The notes beneath the pieces were generated by a model. It worked only from the letters and a program-made list of their open reading frames with translations, did no database searches and was not told where the DNA came from. Shown in pieces: positions 44,807 to 53,806 of a stretch of 58,316 nucleotides of DNA; position 1 is the first letter of the stretch; each line of letters opens with the position of its first letter. A program made the translations under genes and the position numbers. The stretch covers positions 1 through 58,316 of the forward strand of contig NZ_LQQC01000013.1 in assembly GCF_001584615.1 (NCBI RefSeq), in the 5' to 3' direction. The DNA is from Brevibacterium ravenspurgense. Lineage in GTDB: Bacteria > Actinomycetota > Actinomycetes > Actinomycetales > Brevibacteriaceae.

Positions 44807-45933
44807 AGATCACCGGCGCAGTGCTTGAGCGCATGGATGCTGAACGGCCCTACGCGCAGTCGCAGCCCATCAGCATTTCCGAGGTCGAACTGGCAGGCCC
44901 GGGACCCACTGAAATCCTCGTGCGCATCGAAGCGGCGGGTGTCTGCCACTCTGACCTTTCGGTGGTCGACGGCAACCGCCCCCGCCCCACACCCATGCTG
45001 TTGGGGCACGAGTCGGCGGGCATTGTCGAAGAGATCGGCAGCGACGTCGAAGGCATTTCTGTGGGCGACCGGGTCAGCATGTCGTTCCTGCCGCGCTGCG
45101 GTGAATGCCGCGAGTGCCGCACTGACGGCAAACTCCCATGCTCTGTCGGGTCAAAGACCAACAACGACGGAGTTCTGCTGCACGGTTCGGCCCACCTGAC
45201 TCGTGACGGCGAAAACGTTTACCACCACCTGGGTGTAAGCGGCTTTGCCACCCACGCGGTTGTCGACGCCGCCAGCGCGGTCGTTGTGCCGCCGGAACTT
45301 CCGGCAGACATCGCGGCAGTGCTCGGCTGTGCCGTGCTGACCGGGGGAGGGGCGGTGCTCAACGCTGCTAAGCCCGGCCCGGAAGACTCCGTCATGATCG
45401 TCGGTCTGGGCGGTGTCGGCATGGCTGCCCTCATCGTGGCGCTGGCTCAAGACGTCAAAGAGGTCATCGCCGTCGACGCCCTTGAGGAAAAACTCGAGCG
45501 CGCCAAGGAACTCGGTGCTGACCGCGTTTTCACACCTCAGGAAGTCGCCGAACAGGGCATCACCGCCGACAGGGTCATCGAAGCTGCCGGCAACGCCAAG
45601 GCTTTCGAGACCGCCTACAGCGCGATCGGCTTCGGCGGGTCCATGGTGACGGTCGGCCTGCCCAACCCGGCAGCCACCTCGACAATTGCGCCCCTGGCAC
45701 TGACCGCCGGGGCTCGCGAAGTCAAGGGCTCCTACCTGGGTTCGGCGGTGCCGTCCCGTGACATCCCGACCTACGCGAAGCTGTACCTGGAGGGCAAGCT
45801 GCCGGTGGACGAGCTGATCTCCTCGCGCATCCGTCTGTCCGAAATCAACGAGGCCATGGACCAGCTGGCCGACGGGCGCGCCATCCGCCAGGTGATCGTG
45901 TTCGACGAATCCGCTGAAACCGCCACAGCCTGA
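44803..45933 (+). CDS. Zinc-dependent alcohol dehydrogenase
   Basis: The 376-residue medium-chain dehydrogenase has catalytic zinc ligands C48 and GHE (H69, E70), structural zinc cysteines C99, C102, C105 and C113, and the NAD-binding VGLGGVGMAAL near residue 203. It is close to the class III / mycothiol-dependent group in layout; the substrate is uncertain. The operon context with a lactonase-like hydrolase suggests that it oxidises the hydroxy acid released by lactone opening; this is inference. A strong terminator follows. Confidence 0.88.
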   Translation: MKITGAVLERMDAERPYAQSQPISISEVELAGPGPTEILVRIEAAGVCHSDLSVVDGNRPRPTPMLLGHESAGIVEEIGSDVEGISVGDRVSMSFLPRCGECRECRTDGKLPCSVGSKTNNDGVLLHGSAHLTRDGENVYHHLGVSGFATHAVVDAASAVVVPPELPADIAAVLGCAVLTGGGAVLNAAKPGPEDSVMIVGLGGVGMAALIVALAQDVKEVIAVDALEEKLERAKELGADRVFTPQEVAEQGITADRVIEAAGNAKAFETAYSAIGFGGSMVTVGLPNPAATSTIAPLALTAGAREVKGSYLGSAVPSRDIPTYAKLYLEGKLPVDELISSRIRLSEINEAMDQLADGRAIRQVIVFDESAETATA

Positions 45934-45949
45934 CATTCGGGCGAATAGT

Positions 45950-45980
45950 GCGGGCGGGGCAGGCCATCTGCCCCGCCCGC
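45950..45980. terminator. Bidirectional terminator
   Basis: GCGGGCGGGGCAG (45950-45962), loop GCCAT, CTGCCCCGCCCGC (45968-45980): a perfect 13-bp stem between the convergent ADH and YyaL-like genes. The plus strand continues with TCTTCTAT. Confidence 0.8.
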
Positions 45981-45981
45981 T

Positions 45982-46019
45982 CTTCTATGACGAGGTGCTC
46001 GTTTTCTATGACGAGGTGC
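45982..46019. repeat. Short tandem duplication at the YyaL gene end
   Basis: TTCTATGACGAGGTGC occurs twice, 21 bases apart, once inside the last codons and stop of the leftward YyaL-like gene and once just beyond. The gene's terminal sequence was duplicated after its stop. Confidence 0.7.
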
Positions 46020-48126
46020 CGTCCAGCAGCCGTCGCACCTGCTGCGGATCCGCTGTGGGCAGGCTGCACTCGTAACCACGGCACACGGTTGCCGTGCCGG
46101 TCTGCGGCTGGCCGACCTCGCTTCCGGGGGCCTGCCGACGGAGAACGGTCGTCACGGGGTGGCGGGCGCCGATGCTCAGCAGGTGGGGGTCGTCGCTTTC
46201 AACCCGTACGGCGTTGAGCAGTCCTTCTGCCGTCACCTGCAGCCAGCCGGCCGCCCGCGGTGCGCGGTACATGATGTCCGATGCGGCAAGCACCAGGCGC
46301 TGTGCCGTCTGCAGCCACTGCGGACCGTCAGCTGTTTCATCCAGCAGCCCCAGGCACAGAGCCGCGTGGGCGGCAGCTGCCACACCGGACGGCTCGGTGT
46401 CATCAAACGCGCTCATCCCACCTGTGGTCAGCAGGGGATCGTGTTCGTAGTCCCGTACGGTGCCCGTGAGGAAGCGCTCGCTGAGCTCGGTGAGAAGCTC
46501 CTGAGCCACGCTGGTTTTGCCCAGTTCCGCCGCGGCTGCCGCCAGCTGCGCCCAGTCCGCAAGCCCCGCCGCACCCGGACCAGGCTCACCCTGAAAAGCC
46601 GAGCGGGCCAAACCGCTGTCCGTGCGCAAAGCTGCGGTAGCTGCAAAGGCTTCTTCAGCTGCAGTGAGCCATTCGGGCTCGACAAAAACAGCTGAAGCAA
46701 ATGCAAAAGCCGATGCTGTCATAGCCGTGTGCGCCGTGATGAGCTTGTCATCACGCAAAGGAGTGGAACGGTCTTCGCGCGCTCGCAGCAGGCGTTCGCG
46801 GGCAGCCAGCGCTGTCTCTGTCAGCCACGGTTCCGGCCTGCTGTCACCGCTGTTGTCACCAGCCGCACCGTCTGCTCCCTCAGCCCACTGCTCAATTCCC
46901 GGAGCGTGGAGCACAAATCCCAGCTCTTCGGACAGAACAGGTGCGTAGGGAGATCCGGTGAGCTCCACCTCGTGATTTTCCAGATAGTAGGCGCCCTCGG
47001 CCGGCTGCCCGTGCGCATCGAGAGAATCGGCGTCGAGCGCGGTGGCAAAGCCGCCGGAATCCAGGCGCATGTCCCGCAGCAGGAATTCGGCGGTGTCATA
47101 GGCCTCGCGGCGGGCCAGCCGAGCCCAGCGAGAACCGGGCTCCAGCGACTCTTCCAGCCCAAACCACGCGGCGGTCGCCCGCAGGTAGAGAGCGTTGTCG
47201 TACAGCATCTTCTCGAAGTGCGGCACCGACCAGTGCGGGTCGACGCAGTAGCGGAAAATCCCGCCGGCAACATGGTCGCGCAGACCGCGCGAAGCCATCG
47301 ACAAGAACGTGCGGCGGATGAACTTCAGCCGTTCCGGACCGCGGTGGTGGCTCTTGATGAGAGCCATGAGCGACATGAGCGGCGGGAACTTCTGCGCGGA
47401 GCCAAAACCCCCGTTTGTGGCATCGGCTTCGTCCATGAGCGCCCAGTGCTGGGCGCCCAGAATGTCGGCGGATACCGCGTCGGCGAAGGAACGGTCGAGG
47501 TGCCGCTGGTCGTTCTGCGCGGCTGAGTCAGCAGGGCAAGCCTGCCCCGGTGTCCCGGTCTGTGCAGCTTGCGCTTGAGTCTGCGCGGATTCCGGACCGG
47601 CCGCCAGCTGTTCAAGAGTCGATCGCATCTTCGCCGTGATGTCCGCAACCTGCGCTCGCCGCTCCTGCCACGTGTTGGCAACAGCCTGCAGGACCATGGA
47701 AAACGACGGCTGACCCATGTGCGGCTGCGGTGGGAAATAGGTGCCCAGGAAGAACGGCACCCCGTCGGCATCGGCAAATGCCGTCAAGGGCCAGCCACCG
47801 TGACCGCGCATGGCCTGCAGCGCGTTCATGTACTGCTCGTCGACGGCGGGGAGTTCCTCACGATCGACCTTGACCGCAACGAAGTGTTCGTTGATCTGCG
47901 CTGCGATTGCCGGGTCACTGAAGGACTCTCGCGCCATGACGTGACACCAGTGACAGGTGGAGTAGCCGATCGACACCATGACCGGCACATCGCGCCGTTT
48001 GGCCTCTGCAAAAGCCTCCGGGCCCCACGGATACCAGTCGACCGGCTGTTCGGCGTGGGCACGCAGGTACGGCGAGGTCGCCTCAGCCAAACGGCTGGCG
48101 TGTCCGGCGCTTCCGGCCTCAGTCAT
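46006..48126 (-). CDS. Thioredoxin-domain protein, YyaL/DUF255 type
   Basis: The 706-residue protein begins with a thioredoxin-like domain bearing STCHWCHVM (C58, C61), followed by the GGWPLT and FLGTYFPP motifs and a large (alpha/alpha)6-barrel-like region typical of the YyaL / SPATA20 family. The family function is not firmly known; a thiol-disulfide or glycan-related role has been suggested. ATG 48126 is chosen, since [21 protein letters not shown] is the family start. The stop of the upstream aminopeptidase gene (48137) lies 11 bases before the ATG, so the two are probably co-transcribed. Confidence 0.9.
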   Translation of the reverse strand: MTEAGSAGHASRLAEATSPYLRAHAEQPVDWYPWGPEAFAEAKRRDVPVMVSIGYSTCHWCHVMARESFSDPAIAAQINEHFVAVKVDREELPAVDEQYMNALQAMRGHGGWPLTAFADADGVPFFLGTYFPPQPHMGQPSFSMVLQAVANTWQERRAQVADITAKMRSTLEQLAAGPESAQTQAQAAQTGTPGQACPADSAAQNDQRHLDRSFADAVSADILGAQHWALMDEADATNGGFGSAQKFPPLMSLMALIKSHHRGPERLKFIRRTFLSMASRGLRDHVAGGIFRYCVDPHWSVPHFEKMLYDNALYLRATAAWFGLEESLEPGSRWARLARREAYDTAEFLLRDMRLDSGGFATALDADSLDAHGQPAEGAYYLENHEVELTGSPYAPVLSEELGFVLHAPGIEQWAEGADGAAGDNSGDSRPEPWLTETALAARERLLRAREDRSTPLRDDKLITAHTAMTASAFAFASAVFVEPEWLTAAEEAFAATAALRTDSGLARSAFQGEPGPGAAGLADWAQLAAAAAELGKTSVAQELLTELSERFLTGTVRDYEHDPLLTTGGMSAFDDTEPSGVAAAAHAALCLGLLDETADGPQWLQTAQRLVLAASDIMYRAPRAAGWLQVTAEGLLNAVRVESDDPHLLSIGARHPVTTVLRRQAPGSEVGQPQTGTATVCRGYECSLPTADPQQVRRLLDGTSS

Positions 48127-48136
48127 CCGCCAGTCC

Positions 48137-49483
48137 TCACCCAAGGTGCGCTGCGGCGACCTTGACGAGGGCTTCGACATCCTCAACCGCCGCCATTTCC
48201 CTGGCAGAGTGCATGGACAGAAGCGGGATTCCCGCGTCAACGACCGTCATGCCCAGGCGGGTGGCCGTCAGCGGGCCGATGGTCGAACCGCACGGCATGG
48301 CGTTGTTCGATACGAACGGCTGGTACTGCACACCGGCCTCGTCGCACAGGCGGGCCCATTCGGCGGTCCCCACAGCATCCGTTGCATAGCGCTGTACGGC
48401 GTTGAGTTTCAGCAGCAGCCCTTCACCGAGGGTCGGCCGCACCTGTGGGTCGTGGCGCTCTGGATAGTTCGGGTGGACGGCGTGGCCGGCGTCAGCGGAG
48501 ATGCAGATGGAGCCCGCTATTGCCCTCAGGTGTGCTTCCCTGTCAGCTCCCACGCTGATGGACACCCGCTCCAAAATGTCTGCGAGCATTGGGCCCGATG
48601 CACCCGTGCGGGTTTCTGAGCCGACCTCTTCGTGGTCGTTGGAAATGAAGACCGACACGGCTGTCAGGTTCTTCGTGTCGAGTTCTTCCATTGCCCGCAG
48701 GCCGGCGAACGTGGAGGACAGGTTGTCCATGCGGGAGCACGCCAGAAGCTCCTGGGATGCTCCGAACAGGGCGGCTTCCTGCACCGGTGCGGTGATGACA
48801 TCGTGGCCGACTACCTGGTCAGCGGAAACACCGGCGGATTCGGCCAGCAGCGCGAGGACGTCGCCGCCGCACACCTCAAGGCCGATAACCGGCACGGTGT
48901 GCTGCTGGCGGTCGAGTTTGAGGCCTTCGTTGACCTGTCGGTCCAGGTGGATGGCCAGCTGGGGGATGCGGGCGATGCCCGGCGTGCGGGCAAGCACTGT
49001 CGTGCCGTCGCGCAGCGCCAGCCGGCCGGCAAAGCACAGTTCGCGGTCAAGCCACGAATTGAGCAGCACACCGCCGTACACTTCGACGCCCACCTGGGTG
49101 AAACCGGCGGCGGTGTGTGCCCCTCCCGGCTTGAGTTTGAAGCCCGGCGAATCCGTGTGGGCACCGAAAACCCGGTAGCGCAGAGCGTCAGCAGAAACAT
49201 CAGCCGGCAGAGCGAACGCGGCCACGGCGCCTTCGCGCACCAGAACGTAGCGGCCGCCGGGAACCAGGTTCCACGTCTGCGCTTCGTCAAGCAGCTCGTA
49301 ACCTGCAGCCTGGAGCCTGCGGGAGGCTTCGTCGGCTGCGTGGTAGGACGACGGCGATGCTGCGGCGTACTCGCCGAGTTCCAGCGCGGTCTTCTGCGCT
49401 GGGGTCAATGACGCTGGGGTCAACTGGGCGGCGGTCTGCGCCGAGGAATTCTGCGCGGCTGTCTTTTCAGCGGCGGTGGACAT
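48137..49483 (-). CDS. M18-family aspartyl aminopeptidase
   Basis: The 448-residue metallopeptidase removes N-terminal Asp or Glu from peptides. It shows [16 protein letters not shown] (metal His and Asp), [19 protein letters not shown] and [18 protein letters not shown] near the C-terminus. A poorly conserved N-terminus ([19 protein letters not shown]) precedes the enzyme. GAGGAG stands before the ATG. It fits peptide use with the Dpp transporter. Confidence 0.93.
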   Translation of the reverse strand: MSTAAEKTAAQNSSAQTAAQLTPASLTPAQKTALELGEYAAASPSSYHAADEASRRLQAAGYELLDEAQTWNLVPGGRYVLVREGAVAAFALPADVSADALRYRVFGAHTDSPGFKLKPGGAHTAAGFTQVGVEVYGGVLLNSWLDRELCFAGRLALRDGTTVLARTPGIARIPQLAIHLDRQVNEGLKLDRQQHTVPVIGLEVCGGDVLALLAESAGVSADQVVGHDVITAPVQEAALFGASQELLACSRMDNLSSTFAGLRAMEELDTKNLTAVSVFISNDHEEVGSETRTGASGPMLADILERVSISVGADREAHLRAIAGSICISADAGHAVHPNYPERHDPQVRPTLGEGLLLKLNAVQRYATDAVGTAEWARLCDEAGVQYQPFVSNNAMPCGSTIGPLTATRLGMTVVDAGIPLLSMHSAREMAAVEDVEALVKVAAAHLG

Positions 49484-49544
49484 GCGCTCCTCCTGAGCTT
49501 GTCGTCACAGCGCTGGACTCAGAGCCGCCTGTTAGCCTTGCACG

Positions 49545-50804
49545 GTGTTCTCTGGTCTAGCGCGGCTGGTGGGCTGGGGGTTCTTCCCCCTGGCGATACT
49601 GGCAAAACTACCGTATGCCATGTCGGTTGTAGCCGTCATGACATCTGTCGTGGGCGTACGCGGTTCCTACACGCAGGCCGGTGTGGCCTCTGCTCTCGTG
49701 GGCCTGGCCACCGCTTTTTCCGGCCCGTTCTTCGGCTGGTTTGCCGACCGCTTCGGTCAGCGGGGCCTGCTTCTGTGCCTTGCGATCACAAATGCGGCTT
49801 CACTGTGGGGTCTGGGCTGGGCACTGCGGGCTGACGCCCCCACGTGGGTCCTCTACGCCGCTGCCTTCGCAATCGGCGCCACGAGTCCGCAGGCGGCGTC
49901 CATGGTCCGCTCCCGCTGGCTTGAGGCCATCCGCGGCTCCTATTCCGGCACCCAAGCCGAGAAGGCCACCTCGGTCGTTCTGCCCTATGAATCGTTCACC
50001 GACGAGGCTGTTTTTGTCGCCGGACCGATCATTGTGGGCGCCATTGCGGTGGCCTTCGGCATTGTTGTGCCGCTTGATGTTGCAGCGCTGACCACTCTCA
50101 TCGGCATCAGCGGCTTTGCACTGCACCCGTCTTCGCGCTTTGTGCGCGGCCACGTTCGGAACCTGATGGAGCAGTCCACAGCTGACGAGGCGGAGAAATC
50201 TCCCGCTGTTGCTCCGGCTTCCGAGATCTTCCGGCTGTCCGTTCTGCTGCCGCCGGCCGGTATGGCCTGCATCGGTATGTTCTTCGGTTCGACGCTTGCC
50301 AGCCTCACCAGCTTCCTGGAGCAGTTCGACAAGGCGGCTGCCGCGGGCATGTACTACGCCGTCATGGGTGTGGGATCGGCGCTGTGTGCTTTTGCCGTTG
50401 TGCTTCTGCCTCGTGGCTTCACCTTCGCGGCCCGCTGGATGGTGTTTGCCGCGGTGGCATTCACAGGAACCCTCCTGTTTACGGTGCTGCCGGTCTTCCC
50501 CGCGGTTCTCGTGGGCCTGGTTCTGTGCGGTGTGGGCATCGGCCCGACGCTCGTGACGCTGTTCTCGATTGCCGCGGAGGTCGCCCCTGTGGGCCGTGTG
50601 ACAACCGTGATGGCCATGATGACCACGGGCGTTGTCGTCGGCCAGGCACTCATCAGCGCGATCGTCGGCTCTCTCATCGACGCCTACGGCACTTCGGCGG
50701 GCTTCCTTGTGACCTCGAGTGCCTGCGCTGCGCTCTTTGCGCTCAGCTGCCTCAATATGTACCGTCGTCGGATTGATGTTTCGGCGGCTTCGCTTCGGGC
50801 GTAG
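49545..50804 (+). CDS. MFS transporter
   Basis: The 419-residue protein has twelve hydrophobic segments in two halves and the MFS loop GWFADRFGQRG between helices 2 and 3. The end is basic and cytoplasmic (MYRRRIDVS). It is probably an efflux pump; the substrate is unknown. GTG 49545 is chosen, giving the usual first helix; no strong ribosome site is visible. It is divergent from the M18 gene. Confidence 0.85.
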   Translation: MFSGLARLVGWGFFPLAILAKLPYAMSVVAVMTSVVGVRGSYTQAGVASALVGLATAFSGPFFGWFADRFGQRGLLLCLAITNAASLWGLGWALRADAPTWVLYAAAFAIGATSPQAASMVRSRWLEAIRGSYSGTQAEKATSVVLPYESFTDEAVFVAGPIIVGAIAVAFGIVVPLDVAALTTLIGISGFALHPSSRFVRGHVRNLMEQSTADEAEKSPAVAPASEIFRLSVLLPPAGMACIGMFFGSTLASLTSFLEQFDKAAAAGMYYAVMGVGSALCAFAVVLLPRGFTFAARWMVFAAVAFTGTLLFTVLPVFPAVLVGLVLCGVGIGPTLVTLFSIAAEVAPVGRVTTVMAMMTTGVVVGQALISAIVGSLIDAYGTSAGFLVTSSACAALFALSCLNMYRRRIDVSAASLRA

Positions 50805-50879
50805 AACCCTGTTCTCGTGCAGCCATCGACGCTATTGTTGATCCTGGTCCGTGCAGAACTGCTCAACAGAAGGTGATCA

Positions 50880-52286
50880 GTGGAACAGTACAGAGCAGAT
50901 TGGGAGGAGTGGCACGACTCCCGAATCGCCGGTCTGGCGACCCCGAACGGGTGGCTCTCACTCACGGGCCTCATCTGGTTGGCCGAAGGTGATGAGCGAA
51001 CAATCCGTGAGATTCCCGGGACGTTCACCCGCAGCAGCGAATGGCTGCACTTCGACCCCGAACCGGGCAGCTCGGCAGGTCCTACGGCCTCAGCTCTTGA
51101 CGTCATGGAAGACGACATCACCTTCCCGCGGGCCGAGCGCGTGCAGGTCGTGCGCAGCGTCGATACCGGCCGGCTGTCCGTCTGGCTGCCGCAGGGCGCT
51201 TCGCTCATGTGGCTGACCGACGGGCCCGTTGTCATCGAAGCCCTCAACCGCGACGGCTACATGGGTCTGCGGATCCGCGATTCCCGTTCGAAGCTTCTGA
51301 GCAGCTTCATCGACATACCCGCCTTCGAACTCGACAGGAGCTTTGCAGCTCAGGGCCAGTTCACCCCGTACGCCCAGCCGGAGCTTCGGCGGATCGACAC
51401 GGCGGCTCCCGGCCTGCAGATCAACACCTATGTTGTGGGCACCGTCGAATTCGATCTGCACGGAACCACGCACACACTGCTGGCCACGGGCCACCCCGAA
51501 ACCGGTCTCCACCTGGACTTCTACGACGGCACCAACGGCGGCACCACCTCGCAGTGGCGTCGCCTGTCGATCGGCACCCCCGACTCATCGGGACGTGTCA
51601 TCGTCGACTTCAACCGCGCCGTCAACTACCCCATGGCCTTCACCCCGTTTGCCACGTGCCCCGCTCCGGTACCCGAGAACAGGATCAGCGAACCGATCAC
51701 GGCCGGCGAACAGGCACCTCGGCAGACCCTGAGCGAAAACGGTCTGCGCACCCCGATCGTCATTGTCGAGACCAGCGACGACCTCTTCTTCGGCCGCACG
51801 CTCGACCAGCTGGCCGAAGGCGGAATCCACTGCGATTTCGTACGCTTGCACGAAGGCGAACAGCTGCCGAGCCTCATCGGCTATCAGGGCGTCATCATCT
51901 TCGGCTTTGCCGACGGTGACGACGAACAGCGGTGGACGGTCTCACGCGACGATGTCATCGGGTTCCTCGATGACGCCATGAGCTCGCACATTCCAACCAT
52001 TGCCGTCGGTGACGCCTGCCGACTGCTGGAGGTGGCCGCCGGAGCGCAGATTGACGGGGGAGATCTCCCTGTTCCGCAGTCGCTCGTGTCGGAAGTCGAT
52101 TCGGTGGAAGTCAGCCTCAGCGACGACGTTGCCGAAGACGCGCTGTTCCGCAACATGGTCACCAGCCCCAACGCCCCGCTGGGCCGGCTGCGTGCCAGCA
52201 CGGAAGGCGAAGACGAATCGCTCATCCGCTCGTGGAACGACCTGGTCAACCGCTTCATCCGCATGCTCCACACTGAGCGCAGCTGA
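50880..52286 (+). CDS. DUF1684 protein fused to amidotransferase-like domain
   Basis: Residues 1-275 form a DUF1684 domain: NGWLSLTGLIWL near the start, GTNGGTTSQWRRL and the signature DFNRAVNYPMAFTPFATCP followed by PENR. The family is usually about 200-280 residues long. Here a further ~180 residues follow. From about 290 they read like a class I glutamine amidotransferase: IVIVETSD, HEGEQLPSLIGYQGVIIFGF, and IPTIAVGDACRLLEVAAGAQ in place of the elbow PVLGICLGHQLLA. Aligning these puts glycine at the catalytic cysteine. I call this second domain a probable pseudo-enzyme. GTG 50880 follows AGAAGGTGATCA. Confidence 0.75.
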   Translation: MEQYRADWEEWHDSRIAGLATPNGWLSLTGLIWLAEGDERTIREIPGTFTRSSEWLHFDPEPGSSAGPTASALDVMEDDITFPRAERVQVVRSVDTGRLSVWLPQGASLMWLTDGPVVIEALNRDGYMGLRIRDSRSKLLSSFIDIPAFELDRSFAAQGQFTPYAQPELRRIDTAAPGLQINTYVVGTVEFDLHGTTHTLLATGHPETGLHLDFYDGTNGGTTSQWRRLSIGTPDSSGRVIVDFNRAVNYPMAFTPFATCPAPVPENRISEPITAGEQAPRQTLSENGLRTPIVIVETSDDLFFGRTLDQLAEGGIHCDFVRLHEGEQLPSLIGYQGVIIFGFADGDDEQRWTVSRDDVIGFLDDAMSSHIPTIAVGDACRLLEVAAGAQIDGGDLPVPQSLVSEVDSVEVSLSDDVAEDALFRNMVTSPNAPLGRLRASTEGEDESLIRSWNDLVNRFIRMLHTERS

Positions 52287-52309
52287 ACGGGCCCGACCCA
52301 GTAAACAGC

Positions 52310-52356
52310 CGAGGTGCCGTCCCGGTCCCAGCCGGGCGGCACCTCGTGCGTTTGTT
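52310..52356 (+). terminator. Terminator after the DUF1684 fusion gene
   Basis: CGAGGTGCCG (52310-52319) and CGGCACCTCG (52337-52346) enclose a second stem CCCGG/CCGGG. GCGTTTGTTATT follows on the plus strand. Confidence 0.8.
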
Positions 52357-52463
52357 ATTCGAGCGTTCTGCTGATCAGGGCAGATATTGAGGCAAAAAGT
52401 GCGATTTTGCCTCCGCGTACGCCCTAGACGGCAGAGCAGCTTTTAGCCAGCTGTTCGGAAGCG

Positions 52464-53060
52464 TCAGTCGTCTTCCGGTTCGTCGACGATCTCGCCGTTC
52501 ATTGCCGAAACATAGACGTCGACCGAATCAGTCTTGCCCTCGGGGTAGATCTCAACACTCCAGGTGGGCTCTCCGTCGGACTCAAGGTCAGCCTCATCAA
52601 TGGTGCCGGCCTGCTCGTCGATGGCCTTCTTCAGAGCGTCTTTCAGCGAAGTCTTCGCCTTCTTCAGGGCGTCGACGTCTTCCCTTTCGGCCTCGTCGTC
52701 ATCCTTTTCCTTCTTGACGATTTCGGTGCCTTCGGCATTGATCTCAACTTCGTGTTCTTCCGAGCCCTTGAGAACAGTCAGTTCCCAGGTCTTTTCGTCG
52801 TCGAAGTCGATCTCAATCGCCTTGCCGCCGATTTCCTTTTCCGCCAGGTCGATCGCAGCCTGAGCGGCTTCCAGGCTGCCGCCCTTTTCGTTTGCCGCGG
52901 CGTCATCACCGCCCGCGTCGTCTGCTGATTCGGTGTCCTCAGCCTGCGTGGTCGGCTGGGCATCTTCGATCTGCGGTTCTTCTTCAGAGTTTCCACAGCC
53001 GGCCAGAGCCAGAGCGCCGGCAGCAGCGGACGCGGCAAGGAGGGTTGAAAGCTTCGTCAT
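52464..53060 (-). CDS. PepSY-domain lipoprotein 1
   Basis: The 198-residue product has a lipoprotein signal (ALALAGCGN, C22), an acidic linker to about residue 62, and two tandem PepSY-like units (WELTVLKGSEEHEVEINAEG and WSVEIYPEGKTDSVDVYVSA). PepSY domains are thought to bind or inhibit peptidases at the cell surface. The mature protein is strongly acidic. It is followed upstream by a second PepSY gene and then an M13 peptidase gene on the same strand. Confidence 0.85.
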   Translation of the reverse strand: MTKLSTLLAASAAAGALALAGCGNSEEEPQIEDAQPTTQAEDTESADDAGGDDAAANEKGGSLEAAQAAIDLAEKEIGGKAIEIDFDDEKTWELTVLKGSEEHEVEINAEGTEIVKKEKDDDEAEREDVDALKKAKTSLKDALKKAIDEQAGTIDEADLESDGEPTWSVEIYPEGKTDSVDVYVSAMNGEIVDEPEDD

Positions 53061-53143
53061 GAGGAATGCACTGTCCTTTCGTTGTGTGCGTGCACTAAGT
53101 CAGTGCCGTCAGTGTGGGGGTCAACCCGCGTACGGCTGACCCG

Positions 53144-53752
53144 TCAGAGGACGTCGCCGGAGCGGTGGTGGATGTAGATGTCCTTCGGCTTGTCAGCACC
53201 GTCCTGTTTGATGCTGACCTTCCATGCCAGCTGGCCGTCCTTCGTGTCCGGGCCGACTTCAACAACCTCACCGCGTGTGTTGCGGGTTGCCGATTGGATG
53301 GCCTGGTCGACTGTCTGGCGCATGGGCGAGTACTGGTTCGCGGCACCCGACGGCGGGTTTTCGGCCTTGTCCTTATCCGTCACTTCCGCACCGTCAGCGC
53401 TGACGTGAACCGGTGTGTTCTTCCCGCCGTCGTAGACGGTCACCAGCCAGCCGTCGTCTTCCTTTTTCAGGCCGACGGCCTGACCGCTGTCGCCCACTTC
53501 CGAAACAGCTGTGAGAACAGCTGTGCGTGCTGCGTCGGACGACTTGTTGGAGTCCTGCCCGCCGCCGACCGTGGCGATGCCGCCGGCCGGCTCTTCAGAG
53601 GCAGAAGGTTCTTCCTGGGTTGCGGGTGCTTCGCTCGGAGCATCCTCCTTGACGGCGCAGCCGCTGAGAGCGAGTGCGAGCGAGCCGCCGATGACGGCGG
53701 CAGTGCGGAACGAGGGCAGGCGAACCGAGGACAGCAGGGGGTTCTTCTTCAT
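53144..53752 (-). CDS. PepSY-domain lipoprotein 2
   Basis: The 202-residue product has a lipoprotein signal (LALALSGCAV, C32), a Pro/Ser/Glu linker, and two PepSY-like units (GWLVTVYDGGKNTPVHVSAD and LAWKVSIKQDGADKPKDIYI). It shares its layout with lipoprotein 1, so the two are probably paralogues. ATG 53752 is preferred; GTG 53761 would add three residues. It lies 54 bases after the M13 peptidase gene, which raises the possibility that it controls that enzyme. Confidence 0.82.
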   Translation of the reverse strand: MKKNPLLSSVRLPSFRTAAVIGGSLALALSGCAVKEDAPSEAPATQEEPSASEEPAGGIATVGGGQDSNKSSDAARTAVLTAVSEVGDSGQAVGLKKEDDGWLVTVYDGGKNTPVHVSADGAEVTDKDKAENPPSGAANQYSPMRQTVDQAIQSATRNTRGEVVEVGPDTKDGQLAWKVSIKQDGADKPKDIYIHHRSGDVL

Positions 53753-53806
53753 ATTCCTCACGTTAAAAAGAGGTTCTGAGAGTTTCTTCAGTGCTGGTGA
53801 AGTGCA

